A stretch of 64,000 nt of DNA. Origin: Deltaproteobacteria bacterium. GTDB taxonomy: Bacteria; Myxococcota_A; UBA9160; JAFDDA01. Positions 10,401-19,531 of the stretch are shown here, in pieces (position 1 is the stretch's first letter; each line of letters starts with the position of its first letter). Below the pieces are notes generated by a model. The model made no database searches and was not told where the DNA came from. It saw only the letters and a program-made list of their open reading frames with translations. Location of the stretch: NCBI GenBank assembly GCA_019311105.1, contig JAFDDA010000014.1, positions 1 to 64,000 of the forward strand. The letters run 5' to 3'. Both the position numbers and the translations under genes were made by a program.

Positions 10401-10741
10401 TCTCGCGTGCGTTCCACGAGGCCGATCGACGCGAGCGCGCCGCCCGCGCCGAACCCCACCTCGAAGCTGCGCGCGTCGCTCTCGACGCGGGCTCGCCCGA
10501 GCGGGCAGATCGGCCTTTGACCGTGGCCGCGAAACTGCTTCCCGGCAACCCCGAAGTCGCGATGCTGAGGGCGCGTTGGGCCCTCAGCCAGGGTGACCCC
10601 GCTCGCGTGGAGGCCGCCCTTGCCGAAGCGCGCGCCTGGGCCCCATCCCTCGAGGCGGCAATCCGCACCGAGAACCACTTCCGTGCCGCCCACGGGCTGG
10701 CGTTGCTCCCCGAGCAGCCGGCCGACCGCTTCACGCGTTAG
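7406..10741 (+). CDS. Fused MFS-like membrane / spermidine synthase-like (SAM-binding) protein with C-terminal repeat region
   Basis: MTQEMKRAVVTAALLFSGLTALVYQVLWTRLLGFVFGTTSEAIGSVLAIFFTGMALG; ALVIGLGAGSTVETLL..VELEPGVVQAM; DVIASQPSHPWLIGAANLFTEEYF. Confidence 0.85.
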   Translation: MTQEMKRAVVTAALLFSGLTALVYQVLWTRLLGFVFGTTSEAIGSVLAIFFTGMALGNWWAARRLGRVERPLRVYGLLEMGIGVWALLSLPLLHALPGLYGLLGGDPGPGLTAVLRLAGTAVVLLPPTIAMGATLPVVARGVVGDDATLGRWSAVLYAANTLGAVVGAYLCGFWLLPGIGLTASVQLGAALNLAVGAAAVALVGSAPAAARMQPEQAMPRPASNPLDHRAAFLAFFAISGFVAIGYEIVWSKVFGIVMEGTVYGFSAVLAAYLAGIALGSAAVAPFVDRLRDLPRAFGLLHVGAGVAVAVGIVAVPYLPWAHARLAAAATGSDAVHLLFLLVLPIVLVPTALFGAAFPILIRIYTDRAENVGEGMGRAISVNTAGSIVSSLLVGFWAIPTLGMDRTLHALILVDLGLATTVLLGFQATRGPGRMPSLGAAAAGFVLVAFGYNGVHAELAVAGRNVDAETLPAYRAALAERSSKQIFVREGRNAIVTVSDELGSRRLRTNGLPEAAVNLGPPYSPAATSLLGAVPYLVAERPERALVIGLGAGSTVETLLRTPVPKIEVVELEPGVVQAMGVLHAGRANPLEDPRVTLHTNDGRNVLLRARHSNAPGWDVIASQPSHPWLIGAANLFTEEYFSLARDALRPGGAFAVWVNGFRTDREAFLALVASFGRVFPGAMVADVSASHDRSAFLLLGMREPGALDPAQIRERLGHAPLAAHLAHHGLAEAEAILARFEGRAEDFTTLAGGARNTDDNAYIETRIPRQLEWKGLNWEGIESELPLAAPVLPPLAQPVSTHAIARHILDSMAAGSEPRPTHKIERLLTQLGAGLDDYDARLLRAEAGLFDPAARTASAAALLALAEADPGRPEPWRILGRHHATRRRDFARAGEAFAAAHARSASAQDAYDAARAFDYVAPERALRMIERIPAAERPRFPRLVWYEAKRALRAGESGPGLADTLAALRRYRETSEGRRIPGVNLTLARLAEATGDEPLSRAFHEADRRERAARAEPHLEAARVALDAGSPERADRPLTVAAKLLPGNPEVAMLRARWALSQGDPARVEAALAEARAWAPSLEAAIRTENHFRAAHGLALLPEQPADRFTR

Positions 10742-10783
10742 GGCCGTCGAAACGCCGTGACCACCGGCCCTTCGCTTCGGCCC

Positions 10784-10847
10784 GCGCGTTGCCACCGCCC
10801 TGCTTCGGCGCTGGGCCTGCGCGTTGCCACCGCCCTGCTTCGGCGCT
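10784..10847. repeat. Direct tandem repeat, 29 bp core with 35 bp period, two copies, just upstream of tRNA-Glu
   Basis: gcgcgttgccaccgccctgcttcggcgct at 10784-10812 and 10819-10847. Confidence 0.9.
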
Positions 10848-10872
10848 AGCTTGCGCCGGCTTTTCAGCCCGT

Positions 10873-10948
10873 GCTCCCATCGTCTAGCGGCCTAGGACGG
10901 GGCCCTCTCAAGGCTCAAACACGGGTTCGATTCCCGTTGGGAGCACCA
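10873..10948 (+). tRNA. tRNA-Glu(CTC), CCA encoded
   Basis: GCTCCCATCGTCTAGCGGCCTAGGACGGGGCCCTCTCAAGGCTCAAACACGGGTTCGATTCCCGTTGGGAGCACCA; 7 bp acceptor stem, TTCGATT T-loop, anticodon CTC at 10907-10909. Confidence 0.95.
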
Positions 10949-11050
10949 CTTCTGCCGCGCTCGGCCAGCGTGGGCACGGCCCGAGCACATCTGACTTGTT
11001 CTCGGCCCACGGCCCGGGCACTGGCCACCCGCTCGGAGCCCGACCGCACC

Positions 11051-11638
11051 ATGCCCGACTTCGCCTTCCTGTTCATCGATTGCGAGTTCGGCGGCCTCGA
11101 CTCCGAGGCCCACGACATCACCGAAATCGGCGCCATCGTCACGGACTACCGCCTGGTCGAGATCGCCCAGGCCGAGTGGAAGGTCCGCGCTCGGCCCGAG
11201 CGCATCACGCCCGAGGCCGCCGAGATCCAGGGCTACGACGCCGAGGTCTGGGCTCGCGAGTCCGTCCCGGTCCGGCAGGCCCTCACCGAGCTCAGCGCGT
11301 TGTTGCCCAAGGGCAAGAAGGTCGTGCCGGCGGGCCAGAACGTGCGAATGGACGTGCAATTCGTCGAGAAGGCCTACAAGGCCTGCGGGATACCCTACCC
11401 GTTCGACTATCACGTGATCGACCTGGCGACACTCTTCTATGCGTGGTCGCTCGTGGCCGGCGAAACCGTCTCGGCCCTCTCGCTGCGGCAGGCCGCCACC
11501 CAGGCGGGTTTGGTGGAGGGCAACGTGCCCCATCGCGCTCTCGCGGACTCACGCCTGACCCTCGAGACCTTCCGCCACTACGTCGGCCGGCTGTCCTTGC
11601 GACCTTCGGCCGAAGGGCCGCCGCCCGAGCGCGCCTAG
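11051..11638 (+). CDS. DEDD-family 3'-5' exonuclease (RNase T / DnaQ-like)
   Basis: MPDFAFLFIDCEFGGLDSEAHDITEIGAIV...GQNVRMDVQFV...HRALADSRLTLETFRHY; ExoI/II/III motifs. Confidence 0.85.
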   Translation: MPDFAFLFIDCEFGGLDSEAHDITEIGAIVTDYRLVEIAQAEWKVRARPERITPEAAEIQGYDAEVWARESVPVRQALTELSALLPKGKKVVPAGQNVRMDVQFVEKAYKACGIPYPFDYHVIDLATLFYAWSLVAGETVSALSLRQAATQAGLVEGNVPHRALADSRLTLETFRHYVGRLSLRPSAEGPPPERA

Positions 11639-12237
11639 AGCTGGCCCTCGGCGCGCAACGAGCGCTGACGCTCCAGCTTCTCGCGGTACTTGGCGACCGC
11701 GCGTTGGTCGTAGCCCACCAAGGCCGGCAAGCACAGGCGCGCCGCGAGGCCACCCGGCCGGAACCACAGCGCCGAAGCGAAGTCGATCAAGACGGGCTCG
11801 CCACGATCATCCACCAGGACGTTGCTGCGATGGCCGAGGTCGAGGTGGACGAGCCCGCGGGTGTGGAGTTCGTCCACGGCCCGCGCGAGCGATGCGATGA
11901 AGTCCGGCCCCGCGTCGTCGAGGAGATGCCGCGAGACGCGTCGCCCGGGGCGGAACTCGAGAGCGAAGGCGAGCGGGTCGATGGAGCCGAGAAAGCTCGG
12001 GACGGCCGGGTGCCCCTCGAGCCAGCGGTACGCCGCCGCCTCGCGGGCCGTGAGCCAGCGGCCAAGAGTCGCCCGCACGAGGGCACTGCGCGGCGCGAAA
12101 TCCTTCACCACGATCTCGCGGTCCTCGACTTCGACGAGGAAGACGTCCGGGTTGCGCGAGTTGCCACGGTTCAGCACGCGAGTCGTGATGGCTGGAAGCG
12201 CGCTGCGCTCGATGCCGAGGGGCGGGGCGGCGACCAT
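11635..12237 (-). CDS. Lipopolysaccharide kinase / RIO-like small kinase
   Basis: REIVVKDFAPRS...VDELHTRGLVHLDLGHRSNVLVDDRGEPVLIDFASALW (HxD..N and DFG-like DFA). Confidence 0.75.
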   Translation of the reverse strand: MVAAPPLGIERSALPAITTRVLNRGNSRNPDVFLVEVEDREIVVKDFAPRSALVRATLGRWLTAREAAAYRWLEGHPAVPSFLGSIDPLAFALEFRPGRRVSRHLLDDAGPDFIASLARAVDELHTRGLVHLDLGHRSNVLVDDRGEPVLIDFASALWFRPGGLAARLCLPALVGYDQRAVAKYREKLERQRSLRAEGQL

Positions 12238-12374
12238 CAGGCGCCGGGCCTTTGCCCGGCTTCGGGAGAACGTTGGGGAGGACGGCGGGGAAACACGCGG
12301 CGGAGGCTAATCGCCCTCTCGGGCGACGGCAACGCGGCGGCGGCGGCCCGCACGCGCGGGCCGGGTCGCCTGGG

Positions 12375-12551
12375 CTAGCGGGGCCCCAGGCGGTTGTGCA
12401 CGAGGCTCCAGAGCTGCTCGCGGAGCCGCTCCTTGAACTCGGGGTCGAAGGGCACATCGAGGCCGTCCGCCGCGAGGAACTCCCGGAGTTCTTCTGCGCT
12501 TACGTCGGCGGCCAATTCTTCGATTTCTTCCATTTTCAACTTGGTGCTCAT
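12375..12551 (-). CDS. Small (58 aa) acidic protein downstream of an ECF sigma factor
   Basis: MSTKLKMEEIEELAADVSAEELREFLAADGLDVPFDPEFKERLREQLWSLVHNRLGPR; in-operon position. Confidence 0.55.
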   Translation of the reverse strand: MSTKLKMEEIEELAADVSAEELREFLAADGLDVPFDPEFKERLREQLWSLVHNRLGPR

Positions 12552-12609
12552 CTCGGCGTGTTGATCCCCATCCAGGCTCGGGGTGGAACTCGAGGCTCTC
12601 TTCACGCGG

Positions 12610-13248
12610 TCAACTCCAGGCCTTCTCCGCATCGATCCCGGAGATGGTTCCGCTCGTTTCGGCCGACTCCGTCAAGAGCCGCTTGATTCGATAGAGACTC
12701 GACCGGATCGCGTCGCTCGATCGCGACGTCTGTTCGGAGATCTCCTGGATCGACAGGTTCTGCATGTGCCGCAACTCGAACACGTCCACCTGCCACGGAG
12801 CGACGTGCGAGAGTTTCTCGCCGATCGCGTCGATGTAGCGGCGCAACAAGAGCTGATCTTCCGGCGTGCCCGTGGAGAGCGACTCGGTGGGCGCCAACCC
12901 CTGGGCCTCGACGCGGTCGATCCGGGCCTCTTCCGTGCGCATGCGCCGGATCTGGTTGTTGATCGTGTTCTTCGCGATGCCATACATCCAAGACGACAAA
13001 GTCGACCGCCCCTTGTAGCTGTCGATGCAACGGAAGACCGCAGTGAATGTCTCTTGAACGACTTCTTCGGCGTCAGCGTGGTTGCGTAACCGCAGGTACG
13101 AGAAGTTGTACAGGCGCTGGAAGTAGCGTTGATATAGCGAGTCGAAGGCGTCCTGGCGTCCAGAACGGAGCGCCTCGAGGAGTTTGGCATCCTCGGCTTG
13201 ACGGACGGGCAGCTTGGATTTTGTACGGGCGCAGCTCGCGGTGGCCAA
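12610..13248 (-). CDS. ECF-type RNA polymerase sigma factor
   Basis: DAFDSLYQRYFQRLYNFSYLRLRNHADAEEVVQETFTAVFRCIDSYKGRSTLSSWMYGIAKNTINNQIRR plus region 4 helix-turn-helix. Confidence 0.9.
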   Translation of the reverse strand: MATASCARTKSKLPVRQAEDAKLLEALRSGRQDAFDSLYQRYFQRLYNFSYLRLRNHADAEEVVQETFTAVFRCIDSYKGRSTLSSWMYGIAKNTINNQIRRMRTEEARIDRVEAQGLAPTESLSTGTPEDQLLLRRYIDAIGEKLSHVAPWQVDVFELRHMQNLSIQEISEQTSRSSDAIRSSLYRIKRLLTESAETSGTISGIDAEKAWS

Positions 13249-13425
13249 CGCGGACTCCCAGCGTGGCCCCTTCCCAGTGCAGGCTTTCGGAAAATGGGGA
13301 TCTAGGTCGACCCCCCCTCTCCATGGGTAAGTGACGGGTCAGCGTCGATAGTGGCGCGAAATCGGACTGATTCTTGGAATTATTGGAGCAGACTCAGAAA
13401 AACTCCCCTGGGGGATGTTTCTCGG

Positions 13426-14016
13426 TCAGCTCCGGACTAGGGCTCTGAGCCCCGGCGCGCCAGCGAGTAGGGAGTTCCGCATTCGGTACAGGTTCGCCTT
13501 GATGGCATCCTCGGACTTGCCCAGGGCCTCGGCGATGGACTTGATGGGCTGGTGGCGAAGATGCTTCAGGTGGAAGATCCGGCGCTGGAGCGGGGTCAGG
13601 CGCTCGGAGATCACCTCGTCACAGCGCTCGAGCACCTGCCGGGCCTCGACGATCTCGTCGGCCCAGGGCTCCTTGGACGGAACCTCGGTGGCCGCATCCT
13701 CGACCGAGTCGAGCCGGGGGCGGGGCTTGCGGAACCGGCGATTCACCGTGTTTCGCGTGATCCCGAAGATCCAGACGAGCAGGGACGAGTTGCCGGCCCA
13801 GCTTTCCAGCACCCGGTGGACGGTGATGAACACGTCCTGGGTGGCGTCCTCGGCCTCGCCCGCGTCCCCGAGCCGCTTCAGAGCGAACCGGTACACACGG
13901 GGGAAGTAGGTTTCGTACAGGAGGTTGAAGGCTTCGATGTCGCCGGCGAGGATCTTCTCCACCAGCACTTCATCGCTATCCCACGGGTCTGCTTTTCGAG
14001 CGCTTCTCGGCACCAC
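13426..14016 (-). CDS. ECF-type RNA polymerase sigma factor (second)
   Basis: IEAFNLLYETYFPRVYRFALKRLGDAGEAEDATQDVFITVHRVLESWAGNSSLLVWIFGITRNTVNRRFRK..TPLQRRIFHLKHLRHQPIKSIAEALGKSEDAIKANLYRMR. Confidence 0.9.
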   Translation of the reverse strand: MVPRSARKADPWDSDEVLVEKILAGDIEAFNLLYETYFPRVYRFALKRLGDAGEAEDATQDVFITVHRVLESWAGNSSLLVWIFGITRNTVNRRFRKPRPRLDSVEDAATEVPSKEPWADEIVEARQVLERCDEVISERLTPLQRRIFHLKHLRHQPIKSIAEALGKSEDAIKANLYRMRNSLLAGAPGLRALVRS

Positions 14017-14460
14017 ACCATCCCAGGCATGGTTCCCGTCTCGGTCGGGGGGGTCTTCGGGATTTTGGAGGTTCCGTCGGTCGGAGGCCTGGTCCGGGCA
14101 GTTGCCCGGCTCTCCGCCATCGGTCCCTTGGCGCCGGCCGGGCCGGCTGATTTCTCCCTGGACTCTCCCTTCCTCGTTCAGGAACCGGGCTTTTCAAAAG
14201 TGGGGACTCATCGTCTCGACGAAAGAGAGAGCAAGGCCCATGCCAGCCCGCGCTAGCAGGCAGGACATCCCGGAAATGCGCGTCCGAAAAGGAGTTTGGC
14301 GAATGCAGGTTCTTGCGCAGTGAGCGGGGGCACCGCCTCGGAAGTGAAGTCTTTTTCCCTTTTTGGGAGAGTCAGGTTCCTCGGTCGCCCCGGGCATCCC
14401 ATCGGTGCGGCGCACGCTGAGTGAAACTCAGAAGAAGCACTCAGGGTGAGCCCGTGCTTC

Positions 14461-14964
14461 TCAGAGCTTGCCGGGCACCACCCACCACGCGCCGTCGACC
14501 CGCTCCCAGACGTCCTCGCGCTCGAGCACGATCGTCCAGAATCGGAGAGGCAACCCGTTGTCACCGCGCATCCGAACGGCAACCCGCGCGCGGCCCGGCC
14601 CCTCGACGGCGAACTCCTTGACCTGCGCCATGACCGCCCGGTTGCGCTCGAAGTCGACCTGGTCGAGGTCGTGGGCGAGGTCGGCGTAGTAGTCGTAGAA
14701 CGCCTCCTTGTTGAGGAAGTGGTCGCGCAGGACGGCGTCCGAGTAGGTGGCGAAGGTGTTGAAGCGGCGGCGGGAGAGCCGGCTGTAGAAGGCCTGCGCT
14801 CGCGTCTGGAACTCGATGATCGTGCGTTGATCCACGACCTCGACGCCCTGGGAGACGTCGGGCTGCGGCCCCTTGGGCGGCCCGTAGAAGCCGTCGACCC
14901 AGCCGCGAATGCCGCAGCCGGAAAGCAGCAGGGCGAAGGCAATGGCGAGCCCGGTGCGGATCAT
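14461..14964 (-). CDS. Hypothetical lipoprotein
   Basis: [22 protein letters not shown] lipobox; 4 bp overlap with ppdK stop. Confidence 0.75.
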   Translation of the reverse strand: MIRTGLAIAFALLLSGCGIRGWVDGFYGPPKGPQPDVSQGVEVVDQRTIIEFQTRAQAFYSRLSRRRFNTFATYSDAVLRDHFLNKEAFYDYYADLAHDLDQVDFERNRAVMAQVKEFAVEGPGRARVAVRMRGDNGLPLRFWTIVLEREDVWERVDGAWWVVPGKL

Positions 14965-17665
14965 TGGCCCTTCCTCTTTCGCTTCGCCTTCTTCTTGGGC
15001 GACTTGGAGACCTTCTTGTGGCCCGCTTCCGGCGCCGCAGCGATCGCGGCCTGGGCGGCCGCGAGCCGTGCGACAGGCACACGGTAGGGAGAGCAGGACA
15101 CGTAGTCGAGCCCGGTGCGCGAACAGAAGGCGACGGATTTCGCGTCGCCGCCGTGCTCGCCGCAAATGCCGACCTTGAGGTTGGGGTGGCTCGACCGGCC
15201 CTTCTCGACCCCGATCCGGATCAGCTCGCCGATGCCCTCCTCGTCGATGGAGACGAAGGGGTCGTCCTCGAGAATCCCCTGCTCGATGTAGTCGGGCAGG
15301 AACTTCCCGGCGTCGTCGCGCGAGAGCGCATAGGTCATCTGGGTGAGGTCGTTGGTGCCGAAGGAGAAGAAGTCGGCGTGGCGGGCGATCTCGTCTGCAA
15401 CGAGCGCGGCACGGGGCACCTCGATCATGGTGCCGATCGCCGAGCGGAAGCGTCGGCCGTGCTCGGCCTGGACCGCACGGATCTCTACCTGGCAGAGCGC
15501 GCGCAGCTTCTCGAGCTCCCCGACGTGTGCCACGAGCGGGATCATGATCTCCGGCTTCACCGCGACCCCGGAGGCCGCGACCTCGCACGCCGCTTCGGCG
15601 ATGGCACGGACCTGCATGCGGTAGATCTCGGGGAAGGTGATGCCGAGCCGGCAGCCGCGGTGGCCGAGCATCGGGTTGAACTCGTTCAAGCCTTCGATCC
15701 GCGCTCGGACCTCGGGCACGCTGCGCCCGAGCTTGCCCGCGACCTCCGCCATCTCGTCCTCGGTCTGCGGCAGGAACTCGTGCAGGGGCGGGTCGAGCAG
15801 GCGGATCGTGACCGGCAGGCCCTCCATGGCGCGGAAGATCCCTGCGAAGTCGCCACGCTGCATGGGCAGCAACTTTTCGAGGGCCTCGAGCCGCTGGCCC
15901 ACGTCTGCGGCCAGGATCATCTGGCGCACGGCCAGGATGCGATCGGCCTCGAAGAACATGTGCTCGGTTCGGCAGAGGCCGATCCCTTCGGCGCCGAACT
16001 CGCGAGCCACCTTGGCATCGTTCGGGGTGTCGGCGTTCGTGCGGACCCGGAGCGTCCGGCGGCGATCCGCCCAGCGCATGAGCTGACCGAACTCCGGGTC
16101 GAGCTCCGGCATCACCGTAGCCACGGTGCCCAAGATCACCTCGCCCGTGCTGCCGTCGAGGGTGAGCGGGTCGCCGGCGCGGAGGACGTGCTCGCCGAGG
16201 TGGACCTCGCCGGCCTTGCGATCGACGCGCAGCTCACCGCAACCGACCACACAGCACTTGCCCATGCCGCGCGCAACCACCGCCGCGTGGGAGGTCATGC
16301 CGCCCCGGGCGGTCAGGATGCCCTCGGCGGCGTCCATGCCATGGATGTCCTCGGGCGACGTCTCCGTCCGCACGAGCACGACCTTCTGGCCGGCCTTGCC
16401 GCGCGTCTCCGCCTCGTCGGCGGTCAGGACGATGATCCCGGTCGCGGCGCCGGGTGACGCGGGCAGCCCCTTGGCGAGGACGTTGCGCTCGGCGTCCGGG
16501 TCGAGGTGATCAGCCGCTCGCGAGCCATGTCGACGGCGATCTTCACGGCGGCGCGCACGGTCCGCTTGCCGTCGCGCGTTTGCAGCATCCAGAGCTTCCC
16601 GCGTTGGATCGTGAACTCGATGTCCTGCATGTCGCGGTAGTGCTTCTCGAGCCGCTTGTAGATGCGGACCAGCTCCTTGTAGGGGCCCGGCATCTCGCTC
16701 TCGAGGGTCGGCAGGCCCTGTTGCGCCGGCGAGCGGTTGTCGTCGTTGATGGGCTGGGGCGTGCGGATGCCCGCGACCACGTCTTCGCCCTGGGCGTTCT
16801 TCAGCCACTCGCCGTAGAACATGCGGGAACCGGTTGCGGGGTTTCGCGTGAAGGCGACCCCCGTGGCGCAGTCGTCGCCCATGTTCCCAAAGACCATGGC
16901 CTGGACGTTCACCGCCGTGCCCCACTCCGACGAGATCCCCTGCATCTGCCGATAGCGACGCGCTCGATCGTTCTGCCACGAGTCGAACACCGCCGCGACG
17001 GCGCCGCGCAGCTGCACCATCGGGTCCTGGGGGAAGGGCTTGCCCGAGAGGGCCTCGACGGTTTCGAGGTAGGTGCCGACCAGCGCGCGCAGGTCGGCGC
17101 CGCTGAGTTCGGTGTCGTTGCGGACGCCCCGGGTGCGCTTGAGGTCGTCGAGGTGCTCTTCGAAGCGCTCGCGGGGCACGCCGAGCACCACGTCGCCGTA
17201 CATCTGGACGAAGCGCCGGTAGCTGTCCCAGGCGAAGCGATCCTCGGCGCCTCGCGCGAGTCCGTGAACGGTGCGGTCGTTCAAGCCGAGGTTCAGCACG
17301 GTGTCCATCATGCCGGGCATCGAGACACGCGCCCCGGAGCGCACGGAGACGAGCAGGGGCTCGGACGGGTCACCGAAGCGGAGACCCATCGTCTTCTCGA
17401 TGCGCGCGAGAGCCGCACGCACACGCTCCCAGACGTCGCGCGGGATGCGCCGCCCTCCGGCATTGTAACGGCCACACACGTCGGTAGAGATGGTGAAGCC
17501 CGGCGGAACCGGGATGCCGAGGTTCGTCATCTCGGCGAGGTTCGCGCCCTTGCCACCGAGGCTGTCGCGCAGCTCCGCACGGCCGTCGGCCTTGCCCGCA
17601 CCGAAGAAGTAGACCGACCTCGCGGTCGCGCGTCGGGCGGCGGGCTTCTTCTTGCGCGCCGCCAT
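14961..17665 (-). pseudogene. ppdK: Pyruvate, phosphate dikinase, interrupted by an internal deletion/frameshift near 16500
   Basis: N-terminal part in ORF 16424-17665 ([37 protein letters not shown]); C-terminal part in another frame in ORF 14961-16979 ([44 protein letters not shown]). About 20 expected linker residues are absent at the junction. Confidence 0.85.
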
Positions 17666-18993
17666 CAGCCTTCGATGCGCTCGGCCAGCCAGGCCGCAAC
17701 GCCTTCGATCGGGATCCGATCCTGGCGCATCGAATCGCGCTCACGCACGGTCACCTGGCCATCGGTCTCGGAGTCGAAGTCGTAGGTGACACAGAACGGC
17801 GTGCCCGCCTCGTCCTGACGCCGATAGCGCTTGCCGATGTTTCCGGACACGTCGAAGTAGGCATTCATGCGCTTGCGCAGGTCGCGCGCCAGCTTCTCGG
17901 CGGGCTCGGCGAGCTTTTTCGACAACGGCAGCACGGCGGCCTTGATCGGCGCGAGCGCCGGGTGGAAGCGCATCACCGTCCGCTGGTCGCCCCCCTCGAG
18001 ATCTTCTTCCGCGTAGGCATCGCAGAGCAGCGCGAGGGTCGTGCGGTCGATCCCGACCGAGGTTTCAACGACATGGGGGATGAACTTCTCCTTCGTCTGG
18101 TCATCGACGTAGGAGAGATCCTTGCCCGCGTATTCGGTGTGGCGCGTGAGGTCCCAATCGCCGCGATCGTGGATGCCCTCGATCTCCTGCCAGCCGAAGG
18201 GGAAGAGATATTCGACGTCGCACGCCGCATTGCAGTAGTGGGCCAGCTCGTCGGGCTCGTGGTCGCGCTGGCGCAGATGCTCGGGGCGAAGCCCGATCTC
18301 CTGATGGAAGGCGAAGCGCTCTGCGAGCCAATACTGGAACCACTTCTCGCGGTCGGCCGGCGCCACGAAGAACTCGAGCTCCGCCTGTTCGAACTCACGC
18401 GAACGGAATGTGAAGTTGCGCGGGTTGATCTCGTTTCGGAAGGCTTTCCCGATCTGTGCGATCCCGAAGGGAAGCTTCTGGCGCGCGGCCTCGCGGACGC
18501 GTTTGAAGTCCGTGAAGATCGACTGGCAGGTCTCGGCGCGCAGATAGGCCGTTGCGGCGGCCTCTTCCGAGGCGCCGATGAAGGTCTTCAACATCAGGTT
18601 GAAGTTGCGCGGGTCCGTGAAGTCGTGGGCGCCGCCTTCGCTGCACTTGCCGATGCCCTCGAGCTGGTCGGCCCGGAAGCGCTTCTTGCACGCCTTGCAG
18701 TCGACCATCGGGTCGCTGAAGTGCTCGACGTGGCCCGAGGCCTCCCAGGTCTTGGGGTGGCAGATGATCGAGCTGTCGATGCCCTCGACATCGTCGCGCT
18801 CGCGCACCATGCGCTGCCACCAGCGCGCCTTCAGGTTGTTCTTGAGTTCGACACCCAGGGGCCCGTAGTCCCAGAAGCCATTGATCCCGCCGTAGATCTC
18901 GCTCGAGGCGAAGATGAAGCCTCGTCGGGCGCAGAGAGACACGAGGTCTTCCATGCGCACGGATCGCGTCGGGGCGTCGGAATCGGCCGTCAT
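17665..18993 (-). CDS. glyQS: Glycyl-tRNA synthetase (dimeric type)
   Basis: [79 protein letters not shown]. Confidence 0.95.
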   Translation of the reverse strand: MTADSDAPTRSVRMEDLVSLCARRGFIFASSEIYGGINGFWDYGPLGVELKNNLKARWWQRMVRERDDVEGIDSSIICHPKTWEASGHVEHFSDPMVDCKACKKRFRADQLEGIGKCSEGGAHDFTDPRNFNLMLKTFIGASEEAAATAYLRAETCQSIFTDFKRVREAARQKLPFGIAQIGKAFRNEINPRNFTFRSREFEQAELEFFVAPADREKWFQYWLAERFAFHQEIGLRPEHLRQRDHEPDELAHYCNAACDVEYLFPFGWQEIEGIHDRGDWDLTRHTEYAGKDLSYVDDQTKEKFIPHVVETSVGIDRTTLALLCDAYAEEDLEGGDQRTVMRFHPALAPIKAAVLPLSKKLAEPAEKLARDLRKRMNAYFDVSGNIGKRYRRQDEAGTPFCVTYDFDSETDGQVTVRERDSMRQDRIPIEGVAAWLAERIEG

Positions 18994-19067
18994 CACTCGT
19001 CTTTCCTGGTCTGAGGAAGGGGGAGCATCCACGGGCGGGCTTTCGCTGTCAATGGTTTGGGAGGTGG

Positions 19068-19252
19068 GGCCGGAGGGGGGTGCCGCGCTCCGTTGCGCTC
19101 GCGGGTCGGACGGAAGGGACATGGCCCTCTTGCTCCCTTCGAACTACGAGATCCAGCGCGGCCTCGGGCCCTCGGCGTGCCCACCGCGTGGCAGCGCGGG
19201 TTGCTACCTCGGGTTCGTCCGCTCCACTCCGGCGCGGCACCCCCCTCCAGCC
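19068..19252 (+). repeat. Palindrome-ended intergenic element, copy A
   Basis: Perfect 17 bp arms 19072-19088 / 19232-19248 (extendable with one mismatch); core aligns with copy B including TGGCCCT at the same 33 nt offset from the left arm. Confidence 0.8.
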
Positions 19253-19262
19253 TAGTGGCGTG

Positions 19263-19330
19263 TTTGCGTTGGCATGGAACGAGGCGCGGTGACGGGTTTG
19301 CGTTGGCAAGGGCCGAGGCGCGGTGACGGC
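19263..19330. repeat. 34 bp tandem repeat x2 between elements A and B
   Basis: tttgcgttggcatggaacgaggcgcggtgacggg / tttgcgttggcaagggccgaggcgcggtgacggc. Confidence 0.9.
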
Positions 19331-19331
19331 A

Positions 19332-19515
19332 GCCGGCGGGTGGGTGTCGTTGCGCAGCGCAGCCCAAACCCACCGAACCCGAACCAAGCGCCAACCCGCT
19401 CCAACCCCGAGGGCCCTAAGTCGCTAGGGACCTCAATGCCCGAAGCGAGCAATAGGGCCACGCCGTCTCCGGCACACATGCAGGCGAAGCGGAGCAACGA
19501 CACCCACCCGCCGGC
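19332..19515 (-). repeat. Palindrome-ended intergenic element, copy B (opposite orientation to A)
   Basis: Perfect 22 bp inverted arms gccggcgggtgggtgtcgttgc (19332-19353) / gcaacgacacccacccgccggc (19494-19515); core homologous to A on the minus strand. Confidence 0.85.
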
Positions 19516-19531
19516 CGACCTCCCAACCCAG

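Noticed and set aside
7382-10795. 1137-aa minus-strand ORF antisense to the MFS/spermidine-synthase-like gene
   Set aside because: Composition is low-complexity Arg/Gly/Glu/His typical of GC-rich shadow frames; the plus-strand protein has clear family motifs.
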